Assembly: GCA_038380795.1 (NCBI GenBank)
Contig: CM076259.1
Coordinates: 76,639,724 to 76,703,723 of the forward strand
Direction: 5' to 3'
DNA length: 64,000 bases
Source of the DNA: Pyrocephalus nanus
Taxonomy: Eukaryota > Chordata > Aves > Passeriformes > Tyrannidae
The position numbers were made by a program, and so were the translations under genes. Each line of letters starts with the position of its first letter. The first letter of the stretch is position 1. Shown here in pieces: positions 37,001 through 52,000 of the stretch. The notes beneath the pieces are model-generated. The model saw only the letters and a list, made by a program, of their open reading frames with translations, made no database searches and was not told the DNA's origin.

Positions 37001-40000
37001 TTATTATCTTGTTAACAGTGGTCATCTGTGTAACACATTTAATAAGTAAATTCAATAAACCAGGCAAAATATTTTTAATTCACAGATCAGTGTTTCTGGT
37101 TGCCCAATACTAAAGTCCTTAATGAAGAAGCATAACTTTTAAAATTTACCAAGCATGTCCCTTTTAGAGTACCCTTCCAACTTATTATATAACTTGGGTA
37201 TTCCAAAATTATTTCATCATTTGAAAAATCTTTGCATGTAGTGATAAAGTACTTTTAAAAATAGGTTATAATGACATTTTACAAGTGCCCTTTATTTACT
37301 GATCAATCCTTCTACATCTAATTTATCAGTGGTAAAAAAAAGTTTTAGGTATTTGGGTGTAGAGAGAAATCCTTACAGCAGCGAGGACAGACAACCAGTG
37401 TTACCAGATGGTGCATCCAGATGAAACTGCAAAAAGTTGCAGTCTGCATTACTACACCTAAATTCAATTTATTCTCAAGCTTTGGAAAAGAACCAAAATA
37501 CATTAATATTTGTCCTGACGTTTTTAGCAACCTTGTGATAGACTTTTCAATGCCTCATCTGTTTGAGACAGCATTTTGTCTTTCAGTATACTATACAACA
37601 TTCATTCCTGAGTGAAAGACTGCATATAAATTTGAAATAGAGACAGGATTAATCTTGACAAATTTCAGCCATCCAGATGTTGTTAAAATGGTCCAAACTG
37701 ATCCCCTCAGACTCCTTGCACAGTGAAGAAGTCCCCTCACAATCAGTCCAGAGACTGAATCACTCCTATACACTTTCAGTGAAAGGCACATTTCAGATCA
37801 CACACACCTCTCCAGGCACCCTTCTCTCTCCACAGACAATTTAGGACAACTCAGTGTAGTGAGACTCAATGTCCACATGACTAAAGTCAAGTGAAATTAC
37901 TGCACTTCACATTCTGCACCACCACTGGTTCTGTTCATAAAGCTGCAACAGTCTTACAAGACCAACGTCTGAATAAAATGGCCATAGGGGATGAAACTGC
38001 ATCAATTTAAGCCCATATGAGTTCCTCATACATTTATATACCATTATTTTTTCTTACCTGGTCAGCATCGACAAATATTATTTTATCCACAGCCAAAGGG
38101 AAAAGAACATCCAAGAAAAGAATTTTGTAGCCCCAGATAATTCTCTGTTTTTCTGTCTGTTGATAAAGCCAGCGGGGCCACTTGTACTGCACTAACTCGT
38201 AGTTGAAGCCATACTTTTTAGCCATGTGAGGAATAACATCCTAGAAAAAAAACCAAAAAAACTATTAGGTGCACATATATGGCACACAGAAGGACTCAAA
38301 AGGAAAAAGTGAATGTTGCAAAACAGCTGTAGCTGTATTGGCCTTACTGACTACACAGTTTATTACTTTGAAATGTTTCTTTAGTTTTGGCAGTATCCTC
38401 AGCTACACCAGTAGAAAAAGCATTTCATGCAAGCTTTTGGAGACTATTACAAGAGAATAAATTGTTATAATTTATCACTGAGCTTTGCATTCCACAAGAG
38501 AAGAACCTTACATAGGACACTTTAAAAAAATATTAATATTTAAAACTATTTAATCCACTCAGAGATAATTTTCGACTCTGAAAATTTAATTTCAATTATA
38601 TAATTACTCAATTGTAATTTTAAAAAAATTACCTAAAATTTTAAAGGAAAAAAAATAATAAAAGAAAGACTTTTCTCCTACCTTAAATGTAGGGGAGAGG
38701 TAGTTTTTCAGAAACCAAAATTTAACTGGTGTTTTTGTATGACGTAGGACAGAAAGCATCATAATTCTGTGGAAATATAAGTCTATAATAAACAAACAAA
38801 TACACACAGGTCATTAAATTTCAACTGCACTTAAGAAGTGCTAAAAATTTCTAAGTAAAATTTTCTTTTACCCAACTTAAGCAGAATTTTCTATCTATTT
38901 CTAATTAAAAGCTTTAAAGAGCATGTGTTCAACACTGTTTTGAGATGGACTTATTTGATCCAGATTGGCTAAGCAACAGTAGAAAGAACAATTTAAAAAG
39001 TGGATCTACTAACAAGTTTTATTCTCAGAGAAAGCCTAACAAAATTAGAATAATGATTAATACTTTATATCAATTCATGTAATCATATGTGCACATAGTA
39101 ACCCCATAGTTTGGAGTAAATACAAACAGATACAATTCTAAATACAAGATTATGAAGTCATTTCTGTTACATCTTTATACAGAGAACTTGAACTTCATCT
39201 TTTATGTCTGTACTTCACACATGAAAGACAAGGAGAACATTCTTCTGTCTTCAAAGAATAATGGTACTTTGGAACATCTGTTTGTTGAATCACTTTGTTC
39301 TTAAATAAAGAGTAATTTAGTCCTCATTGTATACAAACTTTCTATGTATTGACAATTTATTATTTTTATTTTGTTTAAAAAGCCAGTTTCCTTAAGCTGC
39401 TTAATGGTAGTATGAAAATTTATAGTGTATTGCAAAGAAATTCTTGTTTCCCTTTTACCTTGCCTTACCTTAAAAAACGTTCATATAAATGCCCTGATGC
39501 AACAGAGAAAATGTTAAGAATGTCACTTTTCTTTTCACTTTCTTCTGTTGGAATTCCTTCTGAAAATCTAAGAATTATTATAAATTACTATATAAAGTAA
39601 ACATCCAGCAGAAAAAAAACATACTAAATTATCATTAAGCTCATAAAGAATCAAAAGTAAGAAAATACACAAAGGAAATACTCATCATATAGTAACCAAA
39701 TACACTCCCACTGCACATGCCTATGATACCAAAATCTTTTGGGAGTAGCACCTCATACCCAGTCACTCAGGACAACCAATGGCACAACTGCAGCCTCCAC
39801 TATTTTCAGTGAAATAGAAGCCATATTTGACAAGAACTCCACATTTATCAAAGTAAAAATAAACAGAAATACACGCAGCCATATCATCTTGACAACTGGT
39901 AGATTTTAAATTCAAACCCAGTTATTTTCCATTCCTCATCCACATGCATTCAACATCAGAACAACCAATCCGTACTCTTGAGGTGAAGAATGCCTGCACA

Positions 40001-43000
40001 GCCCTCATAGGTGGCTGAGCTGAAGATATCCCTAAAATACAGACTGAACATAATACAAAGACGGTCACACCAGGCCAAATCACATATTTAACTCACTACC
40101 ATCCCAACAGCAAATGGCAAGCCTGAGGAGTAGTAACCTTTCCCAGAATACCCTCATAACATTCAGTGGTGATAGGATTTCCTGAGTGGTTTTCAAAATA
40201 TTTGCTGAATCCTTTCTTAAATTAATCCAATTACTCTTCCTATAAGCTAACCTGTATCTTTGAGGTACATTGTCCAGAGGTTTTCTATTTCTGCTCACAG
40301 CATTTTTTGCTTGTTTTGAATAACAAAGTCTACCAGGATTGGTTTTTCACCATGTATGCCTTCCAGCACACACAGCCAGGGCATAGTGGCTGCTGTCTCC
40401 CTCAAGCACTGCTTTACTGATCTCAGAACTGCAAAGGCTGCCTTTGCCAAATCGGTTACAGTATGGCTTGATATTGTTGGAAATTCACCTCAGTAGTCTT
40501 TTGGGTTTTTTTTGAGGTAATTCTTCACACACTTAAGATTGCATGACTCACTCCTGTTAACTTTTCTTCTGGTTACATCCCTTTTTAAAGTATCCTTTAG
40601 AAAGTAAAAAAGAAGTGTCCCTCATAATCTTTAGGAACAAATGAGACAAGTCTCAGATCTCCAGCATATTCAAAAGATTTCACATCACTCCACTAATACA
40701 AAGCTGAAATCCTAGAAGGCTGCAATATAAGTCGTGTGAATAATCTTTTTGAGAAAGATTATTCACATTCTTTTCACTCAGCCATGGTAAGAGCAAAGTT
40801 GTACCTGTGCAGGACTACAGCAAATGCAGAAGAAAGGCAGTGGAGCAGCACTGACTGCCCTGTATGACATCTCTAAAGATGAAACCTCCCAACTAGCACC
40901 GAACTTTCCCAGGCTAAACAGACTGCAGTTCACAGTCCCAAGCAGTCAGTTTTCTTTCTTGACTTTTTGTCTTGTTTCCTACTGTAGTGATAGCAGGACT
41001 AAAAGACTCTCAAGCTCTTTATAATGCAACCATCATGTGAAAAAAAAAAATCAGGTTTTCATAAAAGGATCTTGAAAATATTGATTATGAAAAGATTTAC
41101 AAAATAGCAGAGATCTTCCAGATTGAACAAGCTGCTGGACTGACCTGTAAGGTCACGTGGGAAAAGCAGTCAATTGGGAAAGGGCTGCTCACTTATGAAA
41201 GGTCTTGGGCAATGGTATGCACGTGTCCCATGTCAGAGTACACGTGAATTCCTCTAATGAATAATGTGCTGGTGATATTCTTTTCATTCTGGGATAACAA
41301 AGAGGAAGGATATTTGATAAGTTCCTAGATAGGAAGAAGCTGACACAAACAGCAGGCTTCACATAATGCCCTTGAGCCACAAGTTTGAATCAATGGGAAG
41401 AAGAAATAAACTTTATTGAATGAGGGGCTTCAATTGCCCAGCTAAGCTCTGAGCCTGACACACACTGATGAACCAACCAACTGTGGTAAAAGGCAAGACC
41501 TGAAAGACTGAGAGATCTCTGGCCTCATAACCTTCACAGAGGAAGCTAAGATTTTGATCACCGCACATACATCCTTTGATGCAGCCAATTAGACTTGGGA
41601 AGCTCGAAGAGAATGAAAAATTCCTTTATCTAATATCCTTCTGAAAAAGGACACCTTTGTGCAGAAATGTGGGTCCACTTCCTTGACCTGTGACTTCACG
41701 AAGATATTTTTGAGAGTTTTAGTATAGTAGTCTGGGAGGGTTTCTGAGTCTAGTCAATATGTGTACAAATTGAAAGAGGGGAAATTTAGGTTAGGTATTA
41801 GGAAGAAATTCTTTACTGTGAGGGTGATGAGATCCTGCAACAGGCTGCCCACAGAGATTGTGGATGCCCCAACCTGGCAGTGTTCAAAGCCATGTTGGAT
41901 AAGTCCTTGAGCCACTTGATCCAGTGTAAGGCATCCCTGCACATGGTGGGGGTGTTGGGACTAGATGATCTTTAGGGCTCCCTCCTACCCTTACCATTCT
42001 ATGATTCTATGATACTGAAGGAGTAAAATCATCTGTGGATAAATGGTGATAAACATAACATCAGCAACAGAGACTCAATATAATGTCCAAGTACTTGTGA
42101 TACAAGAGGCCTTGTCAGAAGAGATGATAAAGCTGAAACAGAACCCTGTCCTGGATCTACCAAGAGATATGTGTTAGAGGATTAACTGGGGTCAACTTTT
42201 TACTAGATAAAGTAGAACTGCTATGCCTTCTATTTATTTTCGTTAACAGTCTGTGTCTGACAACTACTCCCAAAGCTACTGAAAATGGAAGAAAACCTTT
42301 TCTGAGTCTTGCTCAAAACAGCAAATTAGAAATACTATATTATTAGCCCCAAATGAAAAGCTTGAGATGTTTATTGCAATTACTTATAGAACTCAGACTT
42401 TAAAGTAAAAGGTATTTTGTTGACATATAAAAAGACTTCTTGAGATTTCATAAACAATGTTTAGTAGCAGACAAGCACTGGCCTGCTTTTTGATGCTCAT
42501 TTTCACATTTCTGAGTACCACATAACTGAGTACCACATAACTGGCTGGGATTTTCACTTTGAGAATGATTCCTTACTCCAAGAAAATGAAAATCCAATGG
42601 GGAAAATGAACAGGAACTAGAAATACAAAGGAAGGATTAAAAAAGGCAGTAAGGAGATGTACAAGACGTAGCTTTTCTTTCCCCTCCTTATATTTATTAT
42701 TATATATCCCTTGGAGAGCCTTTTTACGTATTTGTATCACTACCAAGTAAGAAACCCTTACTTGCTGTGAGTAATAATAAACACATGCTGGAACATTAAA
42801 CTAGAAGCAAATTACGCATTACCTTGTAAGTGATTCCAGATTTCCATATTTTCCTGTTGTTCCATCTGTAAGGAGATCTTCATTTATTTTATCAGGCTTT
42901 TTCTGTACCTAGTCAGTAAAATAAATGTATTTGTGTAATTTGGAAAGTTGGTTGATAGTAATTGCTCCTTCAACTGTGATATCTAACTATGATGTACTAA

Positions 43001-46000
43001 CTAGCTAGAGCTGGACCAACATCTGGACCAATTTCTATTTCAGTAAAATACTTACTGAACTACATTGAACTGAACAGTAAAAATGTAATTTCATACTTTT
43101 AAACTACATAGAGAAATTGCTGTAATAAGAATAAATAATTTAATAAAAATTAATGGTGATTAATAATCAAACAGCTTGTTCAAGCCCTCTGTACTTTATG
43201 CAAACAACAGCTACAAGTGTGGGGAATTCTATCTCATTTTTTACACTCATGAGTTCGTGATCCAGCCATTAGCTGGCAGAAGTGTAGCAGGTTGTTGCAC
43301 CACACAGTGGAACCTACCTGAAGGGAAATTGTCATTCTCATAAGCCCTTCACAAGGAGAAAGTGACAAATTTGTCACTGAAACATAAGCTCTCCCACACA
43401 ACTTAAGCAATTTTTGCTGTCTTATCCAGATGCACATAAGGCTCCAAATCAATTTCATTAGCTACTTTAATTTCCTTGATTAAAATAAACCTAATTGCTT
43501 TTGAAAACCAAATAGCTTCTAAAACCCTCAGTGTCTGAACATACTCAGTTCTAATTATATTAATTTCACATGATCATACTGTCAAGCCAACGCTTACAGA
43601 TTTCTGTTCACGCTGCATGACGAGTCTTTTTAGCTAATGGTCCTGAAGCCCCATCCTACACATCACTGAAGGGATTCTCCATTTCAGCTGAATGACAGAC
43701 CTTACATATCTGAGCTATAAGCTTAATACATGCCACCTCTCACATCAAGTAATTTTTGTATTTTGACCAAAATGGCACCCTTTTATCCTTTTTCTGAGGC
43801 AGGCTCATCATGTTCCAGAGTTTAACACATTTTCTCTGGGTTCTGGAAACTTTCAGGACTGGAGAAGAGTCTGCACACGTCTGCAGTTTTAAAAATTCCT
43901 CTTGTACTTGAATTTACATTGTTTGCTCTCCTTCTCAATGCCAAAAATTAGGATACAATGTACCAAGGAAATCAACACAAAATGTTATTTATGAAATAGA
44001 GGAAAACATATAATACTATGAGGCTCTTTCTCCTAAATATAACTCGTGCTTAAATAGCTCTTTTTGATACAGCTTTAAGAATGGAAGTAACATAATTTCA
44101 TTTACACGAATTTGGTAGCTTAGGGTAAAATTCAACTCCTAATTTTAACTTCCACTTTGGTATCTGGACTTCATATAAAATCCCTCTCCAGTCACCGGAG
44201 AGAAATGAGTGTCTCAAGACGTGGTCATCTTGCTGGTTTAAATACATATATGAGCTGGGATTAGTAGACCTTTGGACTCTCTCTCATTCTGCTACGCAGA
44301 GAGGGAATTGAAGTCATCTAGATTTGGACACCTTGAGCTAGATGAGATAAATCTTATCTATGTTTAACCGCTATTTAACAATCTCCCACGCAATTAGTAT
44401 AACCTGATTGGATCAAATTAACTACATTAATTTGCACATCCTTCTCTTTAATTATACAAAATCTAAATTATATATTTCAGTATACACCTTTCAATTAAAT
44501 ATAGCCTAGGACATGTAAGCATAAGCCACATTTCATATAAGGAAACACTAAATACATACTTGAACTTTGATAATTTTGCCTTCTGAAGTTGTTTAATTAC
44601 CACAGTAACATCTGTCAGGTCAGCTACAGAATCTGTTCCTTCATGGCTGTGAGGAGAAAAAGAACCCATGCAAATATACTGTCTCATTAAAACATGCATT
44701 GTTACTTGTGTTTAATTAGAGTATAAGGTTTAGAATTGTTGTTATTTATAGAAACAAAATTTCTTCATTTTTCACCTAACTGTATTTTAACTTCATAAAC
44801 TTTCTGAGTTTTAAGCATCCCTAGACATTGTCCACAGTGGTAGCTCTCACTTTGTAATCTGGATTTTCACAGGGAATTTTATCAATCAACGAAAAATTGC
44901 AGCAACTTAGAACTGAATATATTATGTATTAAAATGAGTATATCTTACATTCAAACACCTGAACTAAAATTTATTTTTTAAATATGGAAAATACCTTAGA
45001 AATTGCTGTGCAAAGGCATTAAAGGTACTTTTAAAATAAACCTGCTTTGAAAAGTATAGGGGAAAGCTTCATCACATTGCTGAGACAGTAAAGATTAACT
45101 TTCAACTGATTGGCTTTGGAAACTGTACCCCTAAAGACACGGCTGTGCAAGCACCCTCATGAACGTATGCCCCACTGAACATCAGCTTAAAGCCATTCAG
45201 ACATCTCAAAACTGTACTGCAGCCCACTGAGTAACAAGTATAAAAATGGTGCTGTCACTCTGTGATAGAGTAAAATAACATAATTCTCAATTTTTCGAGC
45301 TTTTATACCTCAAAAGCCCACTTCTTTTTCCTTCAGTCTTTTCTGTCTTTTACCGTGGTTTCCTCTAGCTAAGGCTATACATACAAAAAAATGGGTTTAA
45401 GAAGGTAATCTGCTACCCCTAGGCATCATTTTCCCCCCTAGAAAACAGAAGCATTTAAATCTTGTTTCAGTCTGTTTCATACCCCTTACCTAAAAATGAC
45501 AAGATTTTAATACAGTTATATGAATTTTCTATTTAATACATTTTGTAAAGTGTGCTATGATCACCTAGTTTCATGGAAATGGCCTATTCTTGCACAAAAC
45601 AATGTTCAGGATTATCTTGACTTTTTTACTCTGATTTAGATATATGTTCACCCTTCTAAAATATTGTATTTATGCACAGTCAACAATGGCCTTTTTATCA
45701 CAGGGACATAAAGTAGTCAACAGGCACAGATCTGCATTTTAAATAAATGTGCCGTTAAAAAGCTTTAAAACAGTAAAACTAGATCCAAACATAAACTGCT
45801 GATAGCAGCAGCCATCCCAGTACTCCCATTTTTGCCCTCAGTTTTTACACAACAAAAATTTTCTCTTTTATTCGCTCAGTTACCTCAAAATCTCTATGTT
45901 ATGAATTCTGTAGGTAGCTCTGCAGCTCTGATGAAAAAGATGTTTTTCCAAAGTGTTTACAATATTCTCAAAGTGTTTGGTTTGGATGTAAATTTCACAA

Positions 46001-49000
46001 CACTGTTTTGTCTCCCTAAATCTCTTTTGTGGATCCCTCACTGTGGGCTCCATCTTTAGTGAGTGCCAACTCCTTCACTCTGCACAGCCCTCAGTTTGAT
46101 GAATTTCTGTCACTATGAACAACCTTTTTAAATGCAAGCAAAATGTCTCGTATACTGGCAGCACTATAACATATGTAACAAAAACTACTTTATTGTTATA
46201 TAATTGCTGTACAAAGCTAAACTCCTCTAGGAAACTACTTATGTCACAACTTTAATGTTTCAAAACACTTACGTGCTTTTCATATAAACATAAATAAGTA
46301 TCAATATAATATAAATTATAATTTTCCATATGGGGAACAAAAGCATTCAAGTTCAACAAATGGAGACCGTTAAAGAAACAAATGGAAGAATTCCTTGGCC
46401 AAATTATAAAAGATATAACGTTCAGCTAGGCAGTCTGCATCAAAATCTAATAAATTACACCTACCTGCCGTTTTAAAAAATGAAGTCTTCAGCCAGATTG
46501 TGTATATATATATATATCTATAAACTATTTTCTGCAGCCTTCTCTTGTAATACCTGCTTGTTTTCCCACCAACTTCACAGAATCAAAGTTCCAATAATAA
46601 GCGGTGCTCAGACTATTGCTGATTACAATAACTTTCATTTTCCTAATATTTGTAGTAATTTATTATGAACCGTGACTGCTTCAAAATAATGATCCTTGTT
46701 GGAAGCAGCATTCGAAAAAACAGGCAGCTTTTTCAAACGCTGTGTATTTACATTAAGTAAAAATAAATTACTTGCATGTCTATTAGATGCAACTAGAGGA
46801 GAAGCAAATAAGTACTGAGATGTAGAAAGTGCTGTAACTTCAAATTCCTGTATTTCTTCTAAAGCTGCTATTATAATGTATGAGCCTGTAACTCAAAGAA
46901 AACATCTCACAATTCAACAGGAAAGGACATGACTAATAGATAAGGATGGAAAATATACTGCAATACCTCTTGGCAAAATTCCATCCTATCAAATAGTTTC
47001 CTGAATTCTGACAGCAATTTCATACTATTAATACTGATACCTGTAAAAGAAATACCAAAGATCCTGGTACAGCCACCCAAACATACTTTTGCACTTGTAC
47101 TCTAAGCATGTAATTATTACATAGCATGTAATAATTAAATTAAATAAATGCTACTGTTTAGATTCCTTATTAAGTATTAGTTTTCCTGACTTGGCTGAGC
47201 TCAATTAAGCCCATTTGTATATCTTCTTAGGGAAAATCAGTAACCTTACAAAACAGCAGATGATATAACTTTCCTTTGATCCAGCCTAAAAGGTAGAATG
47301 TTTTTGTTTCATTTTGTTTAATTATTTAATTCGACTAAACCTCATTACATTATTTTTTAACCATGCTATCTTATATAAATCACTTTTTATATCTTAAGAA
47401 TTGAATGCTAAATTAGACAAATGATATAGCCACAGTGGGTGGAGATTAAGTGAACTTCTTAGGGTAAAGGCTATGTTTTTTGCTTTTTTAACAGATTGTG
47501 AGTGGTTTCTGGGGAAAAAAAAAAAAACACAACAAAAAAAAACCCAAAAAAGGAAAATTGTAAACAAATAGAATGAACGTTAACATTCCATTAAGATGTC
47601 TACCTGTAACACTGAAATTGATGTATTAACTTTTCAAAACCACAAAGAGGTTAATGGAGCTTTTGAATTTTTTTATTAGTAGCTGATGAATAACACCATA
47701 TGGAACTACGTATTTCTCAGCTCCAAGTAATAAGAAATATTTCATAAGACATAGGCTTGTTTCAGGTCACAGAATTACAATGAAGCAGAAGAGAGATAAG
47801 GGGGAAAAAAAAAAAAAGAAGGAAGAACTGAAGTTGAAATAAAACAATACTGCTCCTCTAGAAGAAATTTGATCTAAAGCTTCAAGAGGAAGTCCTCATA
47901 TGCTACAGATCCATGCTGTTACATAAAACATGAGAAAAAGATGATTCTTCCGTGGAATAGTTGGAATGATGGCTAGCATATCTTCCTTTATATGAAAAGC
48001 AACCATGGAAATTACAGATTTAGAAGCCATAGAGATGCCAACTAAATGTCAGTTAGAGGAGTACAACTTTCTTTCCATATACAGAGGTTTCTCCCAAGAG
48101 AGGGAAATGTGGTGCAGTCAACATGCAGCCAGCATCTAAAACTGAAGGGTGCTTCTATATTCTAAGGTGAAGGTGTAACCAGAATGATTCTTAGATGTCT
48201 TAGACAACTAAGAAACACTCAGAATTAATTGAAGAAAAAAGTCTAGAAACTAATATAATGATCCTATATACAAAAAAAGAAGCCCCCTATCAATAAGTCT
48301 ACATTTCTACATTCAGAGGCACTCTCAGGACTGAAAAAAATGATGAGAGGGAAATTCATGGTACTTCCTCCAGCTGATAGACACTGCTGGAGCACTAGCA
48401 GTGATGCACTTGACATATTCTTGGAATTACATATTCAATATGTAGGGAATGTCAAAATATTAATCAACAAAACCATGAGTGACATCTCTACAGAATTTGG
48501 TGTGAACAGTTAGATAATGCTAACCATGCAGGGAACTAACAGAGCAAGTGTCTGGGAGCTGTGTAACTGTATAGTAAAGAGACCTTGCTCACATCCAGTC
48601 CAGCTGAACAGTTTAGGCTTATTATGCATTAACATATTCAAATGCCTTCAAAATCACATGAAGCCATCAAATAACAACTTACAGTATCAGGAAATAAGGT
48701 ATCTCTTACAAACTTTAAATCGTCATTTGCATCTTGTTCTTTTTTGTAACGCTGTTTTTGCTCATTTTCCTTCAGCACTGTCAGATCTTTTCAAAATATG
48801 TTGCACTTTCAGATTCATTTATAAGTGTATTTCCAAATGATGGACTAATACTTACGAAAACACCTGATAAATCTCTTCAGATCTTCCTTTACGCAACCTC
48901 AGCGTCCAAGCACCTGGATTTGCTTTCAGCTGAAAATATCCCTATGAAAAAACAACAGGCACTTCTTATGTCTGCATTTCAGACTCAACCATCTACATAC

Positions 49001-52000
49001 ACAAAAATCAATTATCCAACATTTATACTAGCCCTAAAAGAAATGTGCCAGTGATGCAATCAACTATCAGCTTTTCTGCATGCCCATAATAACGTTTTTC
49101 AGTGCTCCGTTCATTTCTAACTGAATTTGACTTGTACACTAAAACTCCATGAAGGACAGCAAATAAGTGAGCAGTAAAAAAAATAAATTACTGAACTGAC
49201 CCTAAATTGAAAATCTTCTTTGAAACTTAAATTTTTTGTCCTGGACAACTTTCTGTGTCAACACAGCTCCTTCTCATTTTAGGAACACTGCAAAGAGCTA
49301 TCACTGTGTGAAAGTCAGATGGAGCAAGCTTTGAAATGTGAGGAATCATTAAAAAGTTTCATCACGCCAAACATCATCGACTGTTGAAACCATATTCAGT
49401 ATTTGTGTAAAAATCAAAGATTCACAGTTTATTAAGCATTTTATTCCTTGTGATATAGTATTTACAGAGAACAGAGAATAGTAGATAGGTAAGAGGTCTT
49501 ACTCATCAAAATTCTTCCCTATCAAATTATCTTAGCCAATAGAAAACAAATCTTTCACTTCAGAAATCACAGGGTCTTCTGCTCTAATGACTGCCAAACT
49601 GAAAAATAATTACTTTGCATGATGAGAGGAATTCTGAAGTGTGGATATGTCCCATACAGGCTCTAAGCACTTACCTGAAGGGTCTAAAATAGGAGCCTTC
49701 TTTTATCCAGGGATCATTGTGTAACAAAACTGGTTATTTTAACCAGAGTGTGAATCATACCTTACATTTGTCCGTGGAATTTCCATCTGAATATATTCTT
49801 ATCTGAACATAACTACCTCCTACTATCTACTAAAGGTAATTAGGCTCCCAGTTTAGGCACTTCAGGTTAGAGCTTAAAATTAGGCCATAGCCAAACCTAT
49901 ACCGGATAAGAAGAGAAGCGGGAGGAAAGTTCAGCAAATTAAAGACGGTCTCAACTCCAGAATGTGCCTGTTACTTTTAGCATTACTAAGCTTGCAACAC
50001 AGAGAAATGGATTTAAAGAACAAGATGTTTATAAAGAATTCTCACATAGTGTGCAATTGTAATGACTATTCCTGTACTTAACACTTACGAGGTTGGCCAT
50101 CACAATAGTATCAACCATGACGGGATTTTTCTTTGTGCCCAGAGTGAACTGTAACCCCCGAGGAGGTTGTCCAGTTGTCACATCAAAGCAATGCCCTTCA
50201 AGCAATATATATTCCAGTTCATATTCTGCTATAACCGCCCCTTTTACCTATGGAAGGAACATTTTATCATTACATTATGTCATTTAACCATATGGGAAAA
50301 AGCAACATATTACAGTGACAAACATATTGCATGGGATTTACCCCAACTTAATTCAAGAGTCAAAAAACCCCAGAAAGGTCTTTCCATAAGGAACTTCACT
50401 CAATTATAAAACAGGTATCCAAGATTAGGAGGAAGGATCACTGTCTGGAGGTACCTTCCCTCCATTGACTGTTGAGGAAGATGAGGCATCTCTGCTTTGG
50501 TAAGGTAAATCTCAACTTTTATTTTCACAATATGCCTTCCAAATACACAGCTTTGGTCAATCAAACACCCTAAATATTTTGCATAAGCTTATTGACTAAA
50601 ACAAATCTAGTGACTTTAAAGATGAGGGATTAAAATATAATTAAAAAGTAATTAAAAGAATTGTGATCTAAAAGAGGGTCAAATACATTTTAACCTACAT
50701 TAATGAACAGTCATATATTCAGGTTTATTTGAAGATTTACCTAGGTTAATCCTATTACTACCAAAAATACATATAAAAATAAAGGAAGCTAACATAAAGA
50801 ATCCTTTAATTGCTTTACTTATTTTTGTAAACATAAAGCTTAATATAGCAGGTAAATTGCCTTGACTTGTACTCTGCATTCTGATTTTTTCTGTTTCATT
50901 GTTTTCTTTTAAGACTCGTCTTTTTGGTTTTTTAAGTAAGAGAAAATGAAAAAAAGACCATGACAATAGGAGTGGTAAAATACTGACTAAATAATCAACA
51001 ACCAAAGAAAATATTTCTGGAGAAAAGACACAAAACACAAATCTCACAAGTCTTACAGTGTTTACAAACTTACCTCCTGTAAATGAATGTTATCAAGATC
51101 ACAAGAACTGTTTACTGCTTCAACCAACCAGCTTTCTGGAGTGATCATGTTTAGAGTCAAAAGAGGTGATTCTGGCAATTCTAGGAACTTTGCCACAGGT
51201 TCAGAAGGAAGGTGTTTGTTAATCCCGTAAATTAATTCTGGTTCCAGAACAAACCGATAGAAGCTGTTAAAAAAGAAGTGTTAGAAAAAGTATTTTTACT
51301 AAAGCACAAAGTTCCAAACATGAAGTTCTTTTAAAATACTTTAAAATATAGGGAACGTTTACCAAATTAACGAAGTTTAGAAGCACAGTACCCTATGCTC
51401 TTGGAATACCATCAGACAATACCAACAGCAACTCAAATGGGCTGGTAGATGAGCACAGATCTATTTGCTTTTGTTAATTTTTTGCTGTGGAAGTGCATAT
51501 TTTCCATTAACATCCTAAAGGCTGTGAAGGTGAATACCCAAGAAGTGCATCTAAACACCTTGACTGTGAGCAGCCTCCTATTCTCAGAACCTGTATCGCT
51601 GAACTAAGCAGAGGGATTAATCTCTATTAGACGAAAAGAGTCTTTCAGAACCGCTCCTGACACTAGCAGAAGCAAAGACAAAACAGAGGAAAGGCAGTGG
51701 CCTCTCTATTTCTCTCTAGCTCTTTACCTCATTTATTCCACAGCTGAAGGTTCTCCCAAGCATGGCAAAAGAGCCAGGCACTACCACCTGCAAAGTGCCC
51801 AGCTTTAAAAGCGATCATGACAATGTTCGCACAAGTTACTCAGAAGACTGATGATTCAGACACACTTCAGTCTAAGAGATGTGACTAATTCCTCTCAAAC
51901 TGAGTAGAAACTAAGGACATTTCTCCTAGAGGGAAAGGAATCCTCCCTGGGGAATTATTTTCAGTGTAAATATCTATCAATGAATTAGTGAACCTTGTTC

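Larger units (their letters stand above)
39568..42822 (-). other. UGGT2: UGGT2 intron (3.3 kb)
   Basis: Holds a perfect 14-bp inverted repeat (40735-40767), a CR1 fragment antisense to the gene (41771-42013), and a 15-bp tandem duplication (42511-42540). No gene recognised. Confidence 0.83.

Noticed and set aside
39469..39559. UGGT2 exon with the downstream acceptor
   Set aside because: Joined to the preceding exon it shifts frame and reaches a stop within about ten codons. The acceptor at 39567 restores full colinearity.
40735..40767. The 14-bp hairpin as a microRNA precursor
   Set aside because: The stem is too short and I see no extended pairing in the flanks. Kept as an inverted repeat only.
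50700..51047. 115-codon open frame on the - strand next to a UGGT2 exon
   Set aside because: It lies wholly inside an intron. The hydrophobic translation follows from T-rich composition, and the flanking exons join in phase without it.
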